A DNA stretch of 64,000 nt, from assembly GCA_014529385.2 (NCBI GenBank), contig CM043967.1:128319182-128383181 (forward strand), given 5' to 3'. This stretch comes from Adiantum capillus-veneris. Lineage: Eukaryota > Streptophyta > Polypodiopsida > Polypodiales > Pteridaceae. The position numbers and the translations under genes are program-made. The notes beneath the pieces were generated by a model, which was not told the origin of the DNA, ran no database searches, and saw nothing but the letters and a program-made list of their open reading frames with translations. Positions 33,295-45,200 of this stretch are shown one piece after another. The stretch's first letter is position 1, and every line of letters begins with the position of its first letter.

Positions 33295-33815
33295 AGGAGA
33301 ATCATGAGGGTTCTTGTGGTGGTCACTTTGCTGCAAAGATCACTTTGCATAAAGTCTTGCAGGAGGGTTATGTGTGGCCAAGTGTTCAACGTGATGTTCA
33401 TCATTGGTGCAAGTCTTGTAAAGAGTGTCAAAGCATGGCAAATAGGGTTCTCAAATCAGAAATTAGAGGCACCATTGTGGCTTATGATGTGTTTGAGAAG
33501 TGGGGTATTGATGCAATAGGTCTTCTACCTATGACAACTAGAGGCAAATGTTACATACTTACTGCTGTTGACTATCTATCCATGTGGGCCGAAGCCAAAG
33601 CTGTCAAGCACATCACGAGTAAAGATGTTTCCTTATTTATATATGAAGATATTTGATGCAAATTTGGCATGCCATTGGAGTTACTTTCTGACAAGGGTCC
33701 AAGTTTCAGGGGAGAGTTGGTGGATTATCTATGTGAAAAGCTTCATGTGCATCGCAGGTTTACTACTCCATATTATCCCCAATGCAATGGCATGAATGAA
33801 AGGTTTAATCGTGCC
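33290..33815 (+). pseudogene. pol: Integrase of the same Tat element, truncated
   Basis: The zinc-binding HHCC domain is visible: ENHEGSCGGHF, then HKVLQEGYVWPSVQRDVHHW and C-K-S-C. The catalytic core has WGIDAIG, then AVDYLSMWAEAK, then a stop at 33,654 in EDI. In a shifted frame follow LLSDKGPSFRGELVDYL and YPQCNGMNERFNR, so all three D, D, E positions can be seen. The sequence ends abruptly near 33,815 against an oppositely directed integrase start. Confidence 0.85.
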
Positions 33816-34320
33816 TGAACGATTTTCTTTTATGTGATGTCAATTGAAAACTATCCTCCAACATCACCCTTATGTGCTTCAATGATGAACAACATGCGTC
33901 CTTTTAAAGGTACACAATGCCAAAGCACTCCGTCAATTGCCAATCTATAAAGTGATTATGCAATAATGGTGAATTTAAGACTTCTAATGATCAATGCATT
34001 TTTCTTATTTTGAGGCTACTTTTTTGGGAATTTACCCAGCTAAAGGAAATCATATACCTCTTGCCATTCTAGGTCTGGTTCTTCCTCAACTGTGCTTTGA
34101 AATATTTCAACGTCTACTGGTTCATCTCTCAAGGATGTTTCAGAGTACCCTTCACTGCTTCTTGAAAGAAAGTCAGTGAAAAATCTTGAATTGGAATTGC
34201 ATTAAGAACACCACCCATCTGATCAATCTTCCTTGTATGATCACTTTATTAATAAAAAAAATAAAGCCTAATGATCCACATAAAAGTGAAATAATTTCGC
34301 AAGTAAATAATGTCTGAAAT
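33816..34320 (-). pseudogene. pol: RNase H-integrase spacer and integrase N terminus, minus-strand gypsy
   Basis: On the minus strand: RDEPVDVEIFQSTVEEEPDL, then a W-x-E-V-Y-D-F-L connection; then DGVLWHCVPLKGRMLFIIEAHKG-like sequence in pieces and the end KKIVQAR. These match the linker before integrase and its zinc-binding start. It has several stops and is cut at 33,816. Confidence 0.6.
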
Positions 34321-35760
34321 TAGTTGCACTAAACACCATTCCCAGTGACTCTCATTTTGTTTTTGAATATCTTTGTTTGGATGAACTGAACCTGCATAAC
34401 TGGAAAAGTGACTGGGTAGTCCGTCTTCCCATCAGCCTGAGTTAGTATAGCCCCCATCGCCATTCTTGAAGCATCAACATGTACATGAAAGATAATATCC
34501 CAGTTGGATTGGCAAAGAACTGGCTTCCTGCTAATTGCATCTTTCAAGCATTGAAAGGTTTTCTCACATTCTTCAGTTCAGATGTACTTAGTTCCTTTCT
34601 TTATGAGCTCATAAAGGGGTAAGGCTTTAACTGCAAACATGTGAACAAATCTTTGATAAAAATTTATGTGCCCCAAGAATTACCTAAATTCTGAGACCAT
34701 AGTTGGTTCTCCGGCTTGTTGAATAATCTTGATCTTGTCCTCATCCATCTTGATGCCATTTCTTGAAACAATGTGTCCGAGTAACTGACCTTTCCTAACC
34801 ATAAACACACATTTAAATGGGTTTAAGAAAATTATTTTCTCCCTGCACCTTTCAAAAACCATTTCCAAATATAATATATGCATCTCTTCAGTGGAAAACA
34901 AAATGAAGTCATCTACAAAGATGGCTAAAAATTTATGCAGAAACTCACTAAATATTTTCATCATGGACCTCTAAAATGTAGCTAGAGCATTACAAAGTCT
35001 AAATAAATGCTCCTCACTCAGTTACAAATGTTTCTTTTACTATGTCTTCTGGTTCAATCATTAGTTCTTTGTAGTCACTATAGCCATCCATAAAGCTATA
35101 CATTTTGTGGCATGCAATTTGGTCCTGCATCATATTTGTAAATGGTAGTGGAAAGGGGTATTTAATGGTTTGGGAATTGACTCTGAGCTTTCCATTCTTC
35201 TTTAGAACTACCACTAGAGGAAATAACCATTTTTTGTTGGCTACCTCTGTAATGAATCATACCTGAAGCAAATTATAAATGTCCTCTTTGACTTTCTTTG
35301 CATAATTGGGATTCATTCTGTATCTTTGTAGTCTTACTAGTTTCACATTGGGTTTCAATGGCATGCACTACAAAAATAAATGAAACCCAGTCTATGTGTT
35401 CAATCTCGTAGATAAAATCCGCTTCCCTAAGCTTGTTTATCTCCTCTTTGATCTTTTTGGCAAAAGTCTCATTATATGTATAGGGACATTGTGCATGAGG
35501 CTTTGTGTAACTCTTAAGAGGTATGCAATGTTCAAAGATTCTTGGATCTAGTCCCTTAAGCCATTTGTATGACCTTACAAACACATCTCTATATTGCTTG
35601 ATTTTTCTATTAATACCTACTCTTCCTCGTCTGTGAAGATCGTGGCAATGTGTGCTGGCTTTGGTTCCTCATCGGGTTTAGCTAGGTCAATGCGCTTGGA
35701 TTTCTTAGGTCCATGATAAGGTGTTCTAGGTTCCTTAAATTCTAAAATTGAACTATGATC
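34321..35760 (-). pseudogene. pol: Reverse transcriptase and RNase H, minus-strand gypsy
   Basis: Reading down the minus strand: RIFEHCIPLKSYTKPHAQCP and KKIKEEINKLREADFIYEIE (RT start); then a second piece VVLKKNGKLRVN, PFPLPFTNMM and YSFMDGYSDY (34,2xx codons lost before it); then IFVDDFILFS with the F-V-DD catalytic site (34,964-34,680), LLGHIVSRNGIKMDEDK; then an RNase H piece FHVHVDASRMAMGAILTQ that keeps the V-D-A-S Asp (34,547-34,329). The region containing the MPFGL motif is deleted near 35,000. It differs in sequence from the neighbouring Tat copies, so it is a separate family. Confidence 0.85.
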
Positions 35761-37711
35761 TTTTGATCTTGTATCATGTACTTTTTGTAGTGAGAGGGTT
35801 CGTCAAATGTGTTCGTCTCCAATTCCTCTTCACGCTCATCTCTATCATCCAAACCTCTTTCAAGGTTTGGTTTAGTTTTTTATATTCACATTTGTGCTCA
35901 ATTTTTTTCATCCTAGATGACGCTTTGGTGGTGGATTTTGTTTTCACCTTGTTTTGCTTCTTAGGATTGGTCTTTGTTAACACTAGAATGGTAACAGGAC
36001 ACTTTTATGTCCTTGGAGACTTTTGTGTCCTGTTAAGTGACCATTTTGCTTGAATTATTTGAAGAGTATGAAAATGAATTTCTAGGTGCTATATATCCAC
36101 AAAGTTGCCTTATGAGCTGAAAAAAAATTAGAATTTTTTTTTGAGTATCGATCTCACCATTAACCTTACTCTTGCAAAACATTTTTGAACCTGAACTGTG
36201 TGAAAAAACGGGTCCTCTTTTTGGCTTATTTTCAAATTTTTGGCAACCATACCACTCTAAACTTCATGTTTGTGAGGTTTAGATGGCTAGAGGTTAGGCC
36301 TTCATAGTTCTCAACATGTTTTGATGCTTGTAGGGAGAGCTAAGTGTTAAAATTGAAAGTTATGACCAATTTACAAGAATTGAATAATCTTGTTTTTTGG
36401 CCAAAATTAGTGATTTTCTTGGTGGCTTTCTTGATATCCAAATTCAATTTTGATTGTGTAAGTGTAATGTATAACATAAATCTAATATTACTTGAGTTTT
36501 GGGGGACCTAATATGCTATATAGCATAGTATATGATGATGGTTGAGTTTTTTGATTGCTGAAGAATACGATACATTTTAGAGTAGCAAGTATAACTTTCT
36601 CAATATTGTTAGTTTCTTAAGCCAATTGTGTGTATTTTGTAGGTAGTGACCATATCTAATCATAGAATACAAACTTGGCTAGATATTGAGTAGTTTCTAT
36701 GGGTTTCTAGAGGTCATAATGCTAAACCCAGTTTTTTCATGTTTACTGTATTCAGCACTTTATCATTGCCCCCAAGGTTCCAATTGTAAGAGATACATTA
36801 TCCTTTTGACATGCTCCATGGCTCCTTTTGAATCCAGAGGCCCAAAGGGAACTAAGAAAACATGTATATAGTATCTGTATTGAGCGTGACTATAGAAACT
36901 TTGATGATAGGTCCGCAGATGGCAAAAATGCAACTTTTTTGAACCTATTTTTTTTTCCCAAAACAAAATTATTGAGGTAAAATCAACCATATGTTTTGGT
37001 CACCAACCCATTGAAGTTAACGGGGCATTTTATCTCATGTCCTACAAAAATCTCCACTCTTATTTATATACAATCAACCGTAAGAAATTGCTGTTTTGAG
37101 AAAAATGCACTGGTCCATCAACTTTGGAGGCTTGTAGTGACCAAGGGATGAGAAAAATTACAAGTTTCTTATTTTTTCCATATGTAGTAGTTATTGAACT
37201 ATAAGCTCATGAAGGGATTTTTCAAAATGAGTGGATCTACTATGGTTCTGGAATTTTTCCCCAAAACCCTGAAAGAACACTTTTATGTCCTGTTAGGTTA
37301 CCATTCTAGTGTTAAAGCAAGTTTTGTGTATCCTCATGAAATTTTGTCCTTGATACAATCGTTTGCTCCTACAAACATCAGATACTTTGTTTTTCTCTTT
37401 AAAAGAGTCATAGGTTTTCTTTGTATGTGCTTTTGTCTCCTTGCTCGTTTTGCTCAACATATTTCTTGTATCCTGGATTTCTAGTTAGGGGAGTCATAGA
37501 AGATTGTGTCTCTTTTGTTTGATTTCTTTTCACTTTCATAGCTTCTTGATGGCTCATCCTCATCATCTATCTCAAGAATATCATCTCATAAATCTTGGAA
37601 TTCTTTGCCTCTTTTGTCACTCGAATCTCTAATGGAAATCTCATCTACGGCATTTATGATCAACTATTTCCTAATCATCCAAATCCCCCATCTCTGATCA
37701 AGTTTCCAAGA
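35761..37711 (-). pseudogene. Pre-RT linker of the minus-strand gypsy, split by a TIR element
   Basis: Lys-rich minus-strand frames at 35,983-35,774 (KTNPKKQNKVKTKSTTKASS) continue, beyond the insertion at 35,981-37,311, in the acidic/basic stretch 37,316-37,700 (DDEDEPSRSYESEKKSNKRD). Removing the insertion and one TTAA rejoins the two sides in a plausible order. No catalytic motif is present; this would be the Gag-protease to RT region. Confidence 0.45.
35981..37311. mobile_element. 1.33-kb non-autonomous TIR element with TTAA flanks
   Basis: Both ends carry the 15-base repeat CACTAGAATGGTAAC, inverted, and both flanks are TTAA (35,977-35,980 and 37,312-37,315). Just inside each end lies AGGACA...TTTTATGTCC; the left end also contains an inverted copy of itself (GTGTCCTGTTAAGTGACC, about 36,027-36,044). 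No frame inside resembles a transposase. Because CACTAG is palindrome-prone with its flank, the target duplication may be TTAA or just TA, so the superfamily is undecided. Confidence 0.75.
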
Positions 37712-37839
37712 TAACACCCACCCAATTTGGAATGGTGCTAGGTCAAAGCCCTCTTCATCATAGAATCTAGGCTTTGGAAGAGACCAAAGAGGTAACATGT
37801 GAGGTTTTTGCAAGAGTGTTTTTTATCTATGCATTTGAG

Positions 37840-39188
37840 ATCAGATAAACTATATCAGAGTAGAAACCCGGATGTAGGAGGCTAAGCTATCAATATTTTC
37901 ACTAAAGAGATTGTGATCTAGGACCATTGCCTCCCTTAAAGCCGATCCTAGAGGAAAGTCTCTCTGATACTTTATTAGAGAGATCCTATACCTACATGGC
38001 TAAGGGATGCAAAGGTGTGAGTTTTAAAGTGGAAACAAACATGGAAGTAGGACCATCCCAACCAGCACCAACCATGAAATCATTGCACTTTGAAATACCA
38101 AGTTGAATACAACTACATTGGAGATTTTTTCAAAGACGGTATAGATTGCTATTGTGTGAAGTTAGAGGAGAGACCTAGTGAGTTCAAGGATCTAGTGCAT
38201 GTGGACTACATTGGTGATTGATACTTCAATGATGAGGGTATAATGTATCTAGTTTTGCAAAACCCCCATATTGTGGACAAATGGGGAATGATAGGCACAA
38301 AGGACAAAGTTAATTTAGAGCCAAAGGACAAGCCACATAAGTTGGACAAGTCAAATGTGAAACTAAGGCGAGTAAACAAGGCAACTTGAGTTAACATGAA
38401 CAACACTCTTGTGGGGTTGTACGAGTAGAAAAAACAGAGAAAATTCTCTATTACAAGTGAGACAATCCCTACATTAAAAATTTGTCAGAGAAAAAACACT
38501 TGTATGTTTCTATATACATAGAATGCAGTGATACCTATATGATCATGCTTGATAAGTATGGATGGAGTTACTTTGCAATATACCATAAGGATCTTGAGAG
38601 ATAAACATACTTTGGAGGCCCACTATATCAATATTACATCACTCCAAACAAGTTCAGACCTACTATATTGGAGATGAGACCAGAAATAGAAAGAGTGACT
38701 CCTAATAGAACAAGAATGGTAAAGTCATTTAGGCAACCACAGTTTTCAATACCATGGCTGATGGGATCCTTGAGTTCAAGGGTTCCAATCACCATAGAAA
38801 AGGGAAATGAGGCTCTAGGCACGTTTATATAACCAGAGTTCCAGAAAACTAGATAGAAGCTAGAGATATGCGGGTTGAGGAGATAACCACCACTAGAATT
38901 CCTAATGGGGGTTATGAGGCTAGACATGTCCTGTAAGAGAATTGGGAGTTGTGAGAATGGTTACCAGAACACAATGAATAGGACCATTGCAAGTATCAAA
39001 GTTCATTTCCAAGAAATACAATTGGTCAAGGGATCCATATGTGCATGTTTTGTTGAGAGCTGAATAGGTGGCAGATTTCCATACTTAGTACAAGGAATTT
39101 GGGCGGACATTAGGGGGAAATAGCCTTATTGTTTGAATAAAAACTCCTTTTTTAAGCTTAATGTCATCTCCTATGCTAGTTGCACTTG
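37840..39188 (+). pseudogene. Decayed plus-strand coding region of unknown type before a PPT
   Basis: Islands in all three plus frames look like real protein: LSDTLLERSYTYMAKG; DGIDCYCVKLEERPSEFKDL; YFNDEGIMYLVLQNPHIVDK; KDKPHKLDKSNVKLRRVNKA; PLYQYYITPNKFRPTILEMR; SFRQPQFSIPWLMGSLSS. They are separated by stops and shifts. The region ends at a purine tract and LTR start, so it occupies the place between pol and the 3' LTR, where some gypsy elements carry an env-like or extra ORF. I do not recognise the protein. Confidence 0.4.
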
Positions 39189-39204
39189 TGAGAGAAAGGG
39201 GAGG
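39189..39204 (+). promoter_or_regulatory. Polypurine tract
   Basis: The purine run AGAGAAAGGGGAGGAA (39,191-39,206) immediately precedes TGTTACATTT, the LTR start. Confidence 0.6.
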
Positions 39205-39206
39205 AA

Positions 39207-39635
39207 TGTTACATTTATGGGAACCTATCGTATTCTAGCATCCCAGATATTACCTAAGCTATGTAGTAATTGTATTTTGACACTATTTATGATATATTTT
39301 TGCATTTCATCTTGGCTATAAATCTCATTTGTACATTCTCATTGTTCTAGCTATTCCCGTCTTATAGTTATTGTTAACCCATGATGCTACCATTATTATT
39401 TTGTACATATGTTTAGTCATGGTCTAGGCTTGTTGGTCCAAGAGGTTTATAGTAAAAGGCTTGTGATAGCTGATCAAAGACGCAACAGACCCATTTAGCA
39501 CTGATTCACAAAATATGGGCGCCCGTACGTGAAAAGGACGGCAAGCCCTAGATAAGATTGTAAAGTAGGGTTTTCAAGGAAATCTGAATGTGCAAGATCT
39601 TCTCTGGTTTCACCTCTTCTTGCTTGTCTATTAGC

Positions 39636-39699
<64 letters not shown>

Positions 39700-39910
39700 A
39701 TCACGACAAGCACAATGACATGGATAAGGACGAGAGGCAACGTGTTGGATTCTTCTTCTGAGCACGTACATGGAGCCCCTTGGAAGCATCAATGTAGGAG
39801 GTTAGTGACACACCCCCCTGTAGATGTAGAGCTTGTTTGCATCTGTCTGGTTGTGTGCTTGTACCCGTGTGGCTCGCACATGGCATAAAGAAAGTCCCTA
39901 AAAGTAGACA
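39207..39910 (+). repeat. 704-bp LTR
   Basis: Bounded by TGTTAC and GTAGACA, with a purine tract on its left and a PBS-like sequence on its right. A TATA-like GGCTATAAATCTC lies at 39,310-39,322. It carries a (GA)n tract at 39,639-39,698. No second copy of this LTR is in the window, so the ends rest on PPT and PBS alone. Confidence 0.6.
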
Positions 39911-39914
39911 TTTT

Positions 39915-39934
39915 TGGCATCGTTTCCGAGGAAT
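39915..39934 (+). promoter_or_regulatory. PBS-like site right of the 704-bp LTR
   Basis: TGGCATCGTTTCCGAGGAAT follows the LTR end by four T. It resembles the Athila/Tat form TGGCGCCGTTGCCGGGGA. Internal sequence after it is cut off within 80 bases by the next element. Confidence 0.5.
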
Positions 39935-40013
39935 TTCTCTATGCAAAGCTCCACCTATAGCCTGCATACTGCATTGCTGAGGTTAATATTTCCTTTTGTT
40001 TAGAGAGAAACCA

Positions 40014-41900
40014 TGGAAAGGGGGAAAGGGAAACACACCCAACACACAACACAAAGCCTCCCTACAACTTAGGGTACCACAGTAGCTCTAACCTCTCAAA
40101 TAGCACCTTCAAATTAGCTTATTTGTACTAACAAACCTGCCTTTGCACACAGAACAATAATCTCCTACCCTACAGAAACACCACTTAGGACCAATGCACC
40201 TACACCGCTCAACTCACCCTTTTCGGTCCACAAAACACCCCGATTATACTCTCTTTGTAACAAGCTTCACGTTGCAGGCATACCCTCTTGCAAGCATTGA
40301 CAAGCACACAAGGAGCTAGAGAAAAGGAGGGGAATGGGGAGAAGCAAGACAAGAAAGAGGGGCAAAGGCGTAGTAGTATTTCATTAAGGAGATATTACAA
40401 CCCAATCTGCCGCTTAAATGGAAAGCTTCCAATAAAAATTCAATTCTATTCCCTTTAATAGCGCTTGGCTTAGGCTAAAAAAGAAAAAAAGGAGCTATCC
40501 AGCTCGTGCAATCAACTTTAGCTTCATTTAGAATTTTCTTGCATTGCTACCACTTGGCACATTTGATTTTTTTGGTAACTCTTGCATGGTACACCTCTCT
40601 GTCCAATTTGGCTGCCCGTTCTCCTTTGCATCTACCCTTTGCGAACACCCTTGAACACCTCCTTTCTCTCTCTCACTTGACTGTCCTTGTGGCGGGATAG
40701 GCCCCTTGGCCAGCTTTGAAACTTCTCTCTTTCTCTTTCTCTTGCTCCACTGGAACCACCACAAGATCCTCCCCTATACGAGCAATAGCGACATTGCTAC
40801 TCGGGGGGCACCTTTTTCCTTCAAAAAGTTTTGGAGCGTGTGAATCTAGCCCAAAGCGGGCGTGCCATGCACGTCAGCACCTACGTCACCGGCCATCGGC
40901 CACTATTGTGCCGCCCTTCGCTGTGAAAATCGCCGCCCTGCCAAGCGCCCTGAGCGGGCCGCACATAGTCTAACGCACCATGGAGCTCTCTCTCCTTATC
41001 GCTCCTTAATGGGCTCCATGTTGTAGCTCTTATACCCCACTTGCTTGGCATGGAATTGCACACATGGGATCTTTTCAACACCACATGGGAGCTCCTAGGC
41101 TCCCCCTTTTGGCATGTCTTCCAAAGCTCCAAAAAACTTTCCAAAAGATATATATAATACTTTTTTTGTAGCCCTTCTTCCTCATGCTCCTATGTAATGT
41201 TCCCATGTCAGACCGCCAAGTTGCAAAGCCCGACCAAAATTTCATTATGTCGACTTGAAAATCCCCAGCTCTAGCTGCACTTCGAGATTCCCCAAGCCCC
41301 TGACCCAAGGCCGTAAAAATGCCAAATTTCATCTGCAATCAATTCCGAGCAAATGCACCCAGCTTTCTGATTGTTGTAACTTCCATATGCAGGCTCTGTT
41401 TGACAAGAAGTCAACTATTGGTCATGTGGGCACCAACCTAGCCCCCGATAAAACTTCAACGGGACATAAACTGCAATTCGTAGCTCCGACCTGCAATCTA
41501 AAAAGATGGGTAGGCTCTATAAATCAAGCATTGTGCACCTATACATTGCCATCCACTTGGACCATCTGTCCCCAGCTGCCCTGTCCGTCAAGATTCTGAA
41601 ACGCACCACACCTTCAAACCTGAATAGCTTGGGCTTCATAACTCTTTCAATGAGCCGTCTAGACCTGCTCCTTCAACACTTCAAGCTCTACATTTTTGAA
41701 TCCAAAGGTTGCACTTCACACTTTCTTCTCATGTTCCCCAAATTATCTCCTCTTGGAGCCGTCCTTGGTCTGTAAACCGCATCAGCCATACATCTCCGCT
41801 GCTACCTATCAGCCCATGACCTTTATAGTTGCTCCAACCCTTTACCATGCTTCTGCTAGCCCATGCCATCTTCTATGGTCGACACACTTTGGCTGTACCA
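40014..41900 (-). repeat. 3' LTR of the Tat-type element
   Basis: 1,887 bp, aligned with 51,308-53,283. Its equivalent of the TATA region reads CTATTAAAGGG on the minus strand, so this copy's promoter is degraded. The two LTRs differ by many substitutions and indels, for example about 90 bp near 51,710 and 52,720 absent here, which implies an old insertion. Confidence 0.85.
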
Positions 41901-42105
41901 TCATTGCCCACCCGCTAGTTGAACATTTATGCTCAACTATAAAAGAGCTTTATTCCACTATAAACTACAAACATGGAGAACACTATGAGAAAATCCAAAA
42001 AAAACTCAACTATATGTACATAGTTTTATTTCTAGCATATGAGAATCCTGCATAGGTTGTCTTCCCAACCCCCTCCATTAGAACTGGATGCAGTGCTGGC
42101 ACCAA

Positions 42106-43140
42106 CTACCTTTCAAAATAGAGCTTGAGACACACACCATTAACCTTGTTCTTGAGAAAACGACCATCCATCCTCGTCACAGCGTAGGTGCCATTGGGAA
42201 AAGCTTGATGGACCTTGTAAGGCCCTTTCCACTTCTTTTGAAAGGTAACGTCAAGAGAGCTCTCATACTTCACCACTAGATCTCCCTTCTCAATCAGCTT
42301 TTCTGGTAAATGTTGGTTGAACTTTGCTACTCTTTTCTCTCGCTGCTTCACATAGAAATCTACTGCCACCTCACGATCCATCTTCAAAGTTTCAAGATTT
42401 GTAATCTTATCCTGCAAAACATCTTGATGAGCTTTATCAATCCACCACAAACCTTTGAGAACCCCTAATTGCACATGTATGGGTAATACTGCCTCCTTGC
42501 CATAGACCAACTCATAAGGAGTAAACTTGGTAGCCACCTTGTAAGCCCACAAACATTTGCCAAGGTTAAATTCCCACTCTTCAACCTGCTGGTAGATGTA
42601 CTTAGTAAGCATCTTGACTATCTGTCCATTGGCACTTTCCACCAAACCATTGCACTGTGGATGGTATGGAGATGCAAATAGATTTTGAATTCCCAACTTT
42701 CCTACTAGGGCATGCACGAACTTACTTCTGAACCCTTGTCCTCGATCAGATATAAGCACCCAAGGTACTCCAAAACTATGGCATATGCAATAAAAAAAAA
42801 ATTGAGCAATAGTATGTGCATTTACCTCTTTTATCACTTTAGCCTCAACCCACCTGGGGAGGTAGTTTATGGCAAACACAACATATTTTTTACCGTTGGC
42901 TGACATGGTAAATGTACCAATAGCATCCAAACCCCACTTTTCAAAAGCGTCATGTGCTATGATAACCCCTGCTACTTGGCTACTAGTCATCTTTCACCCA
43001 TTACTTGGCACTGATGGCACATCTTGCACCGATAGTGCACATCTCACACAATAGAAGGCCACCAAAACCCACTTCTTAAAATACAAAACAAGACCTGATC
43101 CTTACCTTGATGTCTGCTCTCTTCATGGCACTACTCCAAT
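42106..43140 (-). pseudogene. pol: Integrase of the Tat-type element
   Basis: The open frame 42,990-42,106 (294 residues) holds the catalytic core: WGLDAIG (first Asp), SDRGQGFRSKF (second Asp) and NGLVESANGQI (Glu). All three DDE residues are present. The C-terminal part (KKWKGPYKVHQAFPNGTYAV) is the GPY/F-type module. The zinc-binding start lies just upstream in broken frames (WWPSIV, then C-K-M-C-H-Q-C near 43,010-43,080, with a stop). Integrase inserts the element's DNA into the chromosome. The core is intact enough to read, but the upstream domain is broken. Confidence 0.9.
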
Positions 43141-43379
43141 ACCATTCCAATCTCCTCCTTGTAAAGGATTTCACGTAGCACTCCATCTCAATCGTGCATC
43201 ATAAGATCTTCTCCTACCAGAGTGAACTTTTGAGCTCTTTGAACGATTCTCCTCTTTTGTAGCTTGGAAAGCCCTTCAGAACATTGACGTGAACTTAAGA
43301 AATCATCAACGTCTTTTAAAGTCTCTCTACCTGCATAAGTAGCCGGTGTCACATAAAACTCGACACATGAGTCTAAACA

Positions 43380-43965
43380 CGACTGCTAGCCAGCTAATCT
43401 GCTTCTTGGTTGTTTTCCCTTATCACATGTTTGAGCTGCACCTCTTCAAAAAACTTCAACAGCTTCTTTATGGAGAAAAAAAAATTCTTTAAAGAATCCC
43501 TCTTTACCTGCCATTGGCCCAAAAGTTGTTTGATAACCAACAGAGCATCACCTTTCAGTACTAACCTTGATATGCCAAATTCAATACACTCCTTAGACCC
43601 AGATGTATAGTAAAATACTCCGCCTCATTGTTGGTATGCACCTCTTCCAAGTCATAAGCTTTGGAAAAAATGACTGTGTCGTGCGGGTCTTGAATGACCA
43701 CACCTCCACCTGCGTTTTGTGTTACCCTTATGTAAGCACCATCAAACCACATAGTGAAGGCCCCTGCCAAGGTTGGCTCCTCTTTGTCCTCTGCTCGCAT
43801 TACCCTTGGATAAATCAATAATTTGACCTTTTTGTTGACTAGGATATCCGCCAAATGAGATGGACTTGTGTGATCTACTTTGAACTTCAACTCAAACTCC
43901 TGAAGCTCTATCACCCATTTCATGATTCGCTTCCCTGGCTTGAAGTGTAGCACCACATCAGGCAA
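43380..43965 (-). pseudogene. pol: Second RNase H of the Tat-type element
   Basis: The frame 43,965-43,561 has KRIMKWVIELQEFELKF, a spacer, then FTMWFDGAYIRV (Asp), GGGVVIQD and NNEAEYFTIHLGL (Glu). After a frameshift follow LKGDALLVIKQLLGQWQ (Asp) and RENNQEAD (Asp) then a stop, near 43,400. All four acidic residues of the archaeal-type RNase H can be seen. This domain identifies the Tat lineage. Confidence 0.85.
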
Positions 43966-44176
43966 AAGATGTTAGCCGTCAACACATAAACTTTACGAAT
44001 GATCAAATACACTTTGAAATTCTTGCAGGCAATGATTAAAGTCATCATGCACTGTTCCGCTTCCATATAAGTAGTCTCTCCTGGACTAATTACCCGGATT
44101 TTGAAGTAAATAGGCTTATAACTTCTTCCCACCTTCTGTAGAAACACTGCTACATTTCGTACTATCATCAAATAAG
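43920..44176 (-). pseudogene. pol: First RNase H of the Tat-type element, left of the insertion
   Basis: The minus frame reads NVAVFLQKVGRSYKPIYF, VISPGETTYMEAEQCMM and ACKNFKVYL. This is the RNase H segment after the usual D-A-S motif; the residue block with the catalytic Asp is not present because the chromovirus fragment abuts here at 44,176. Confidence 0.8.
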
Positions 44177-45200
44177 GATAGTTGATCAAGACATTGTAAA
44201 GACCGCATTTCGTACTACATTTGGTCTTTACGAATACATTGTCATGCCTTTTGGCTTGACTAATGCACCAGCCACATTTAACCGCTTTATGGAGAAGCTG
44301 TTCAGGCCTCATCGAACCTTCACTGGAGTGTTCTTTGATGATATTATCATCTACTCTAATTCATTGGAGGAACACAAGCAACACCTCCAGGTAATATTTC
44401 AAGTTTTAAGAGAGAATAAACTTTATGTTAATCGAAAGAAAAGTGAATTTTTCTTGCAAGAGATTCAATATTTGGGTCACATTATCTCTCAAGATGGAAT
44501 CCAAATGGATCCATCCAAGTTAGAGGTAATAAAAGGATGGCCTAAACCAAGGAATCTTCATGAACTAAGAAGCTTTATAGGTATGTGTGCATACTATAGA
44601 CGCTTCATAGAAAAGTTCTCACAAATTGCGGGACCATTACATGACCTAACAAAGAAAAATGTTAGGTATACGTGGTCTGCTAAAGAGAACAATGCTTTCG
44701 AAAAGCTTAAAGAAAAGCTTATCTCTCAACCTGTGCTTACACTACCGGATCTCTCAAAACCATTTGAGGTCCAATGTGATGCTTGTGGTGATTGCCTTGG
44801 GGCTGTTCTGCTCCAAGAAGGGCACGCCATAGGCTATGAGAGTCAAAGGCTCGACCCTGTTGAGCAAGCTCTAGGCATATACGAAAAAGAACTCCTTGCA
44901 ATTCTACATGCCTTAGACTCATGGAAGCACTATTTATTGGGGACTCCTTTCATTCTGCGAACGGATCACCAAAGTCTTAAGTACTTCATGACGCAGACCA
45001 AGCTTTCCGACAAACAAATGAGGTGGGCAAATTTCCTTTCGCAATTTCATTTTCATATTGCTCACATTGCTGGCAAGCATAATCAAGTAGCCGATGCACT
45101 CTCAAGACGACCGAGAGTGAATGCGGTTTCCATAGCAACTCACAATGATCTATCTTCAATGATAGATGAGTATGCTATTGATCCAATTTTAGAGATGTGA
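44177..45200 (+). pseudogene. pol: Chromovirus reverse transcriptase and RNase H, 5'-truncated
   Basis: The frame opens in mid-RT with IVDQDIVKTAFRTTFGLYEY, then MPFGLTNAPATFNRFMEKLF, then VFFDDIIIYS (the F-x-DD site), LGHIISQDGIQMDPSK and YYRRFIEKFS. The RNase H part has VQCDACGDCLGAVLLQEG (Asp present), RTDHQSLKYFM and NQVADALSRRP. It ends at 45,199 with a TGA overlapping the next frame. No 5' LTR, gag or protease precedes it. Ty3/gypsy elements with this pol and a chromodomain form the chromovirus clade. Confidence 0.9.

Noticed and set aside
35981-37311. Classic CACTA transposon
   Set aside because: The ends begin CACTA, but the flank is TTAA rather than a 3-bp duplication and there is no CACTA transposase.
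40881-41338. Overlapping 80-120-codon frames in the 1.9-kb LTRs
   Set aside because: Not conserved in frame between the two LTR copies and contain no domain.
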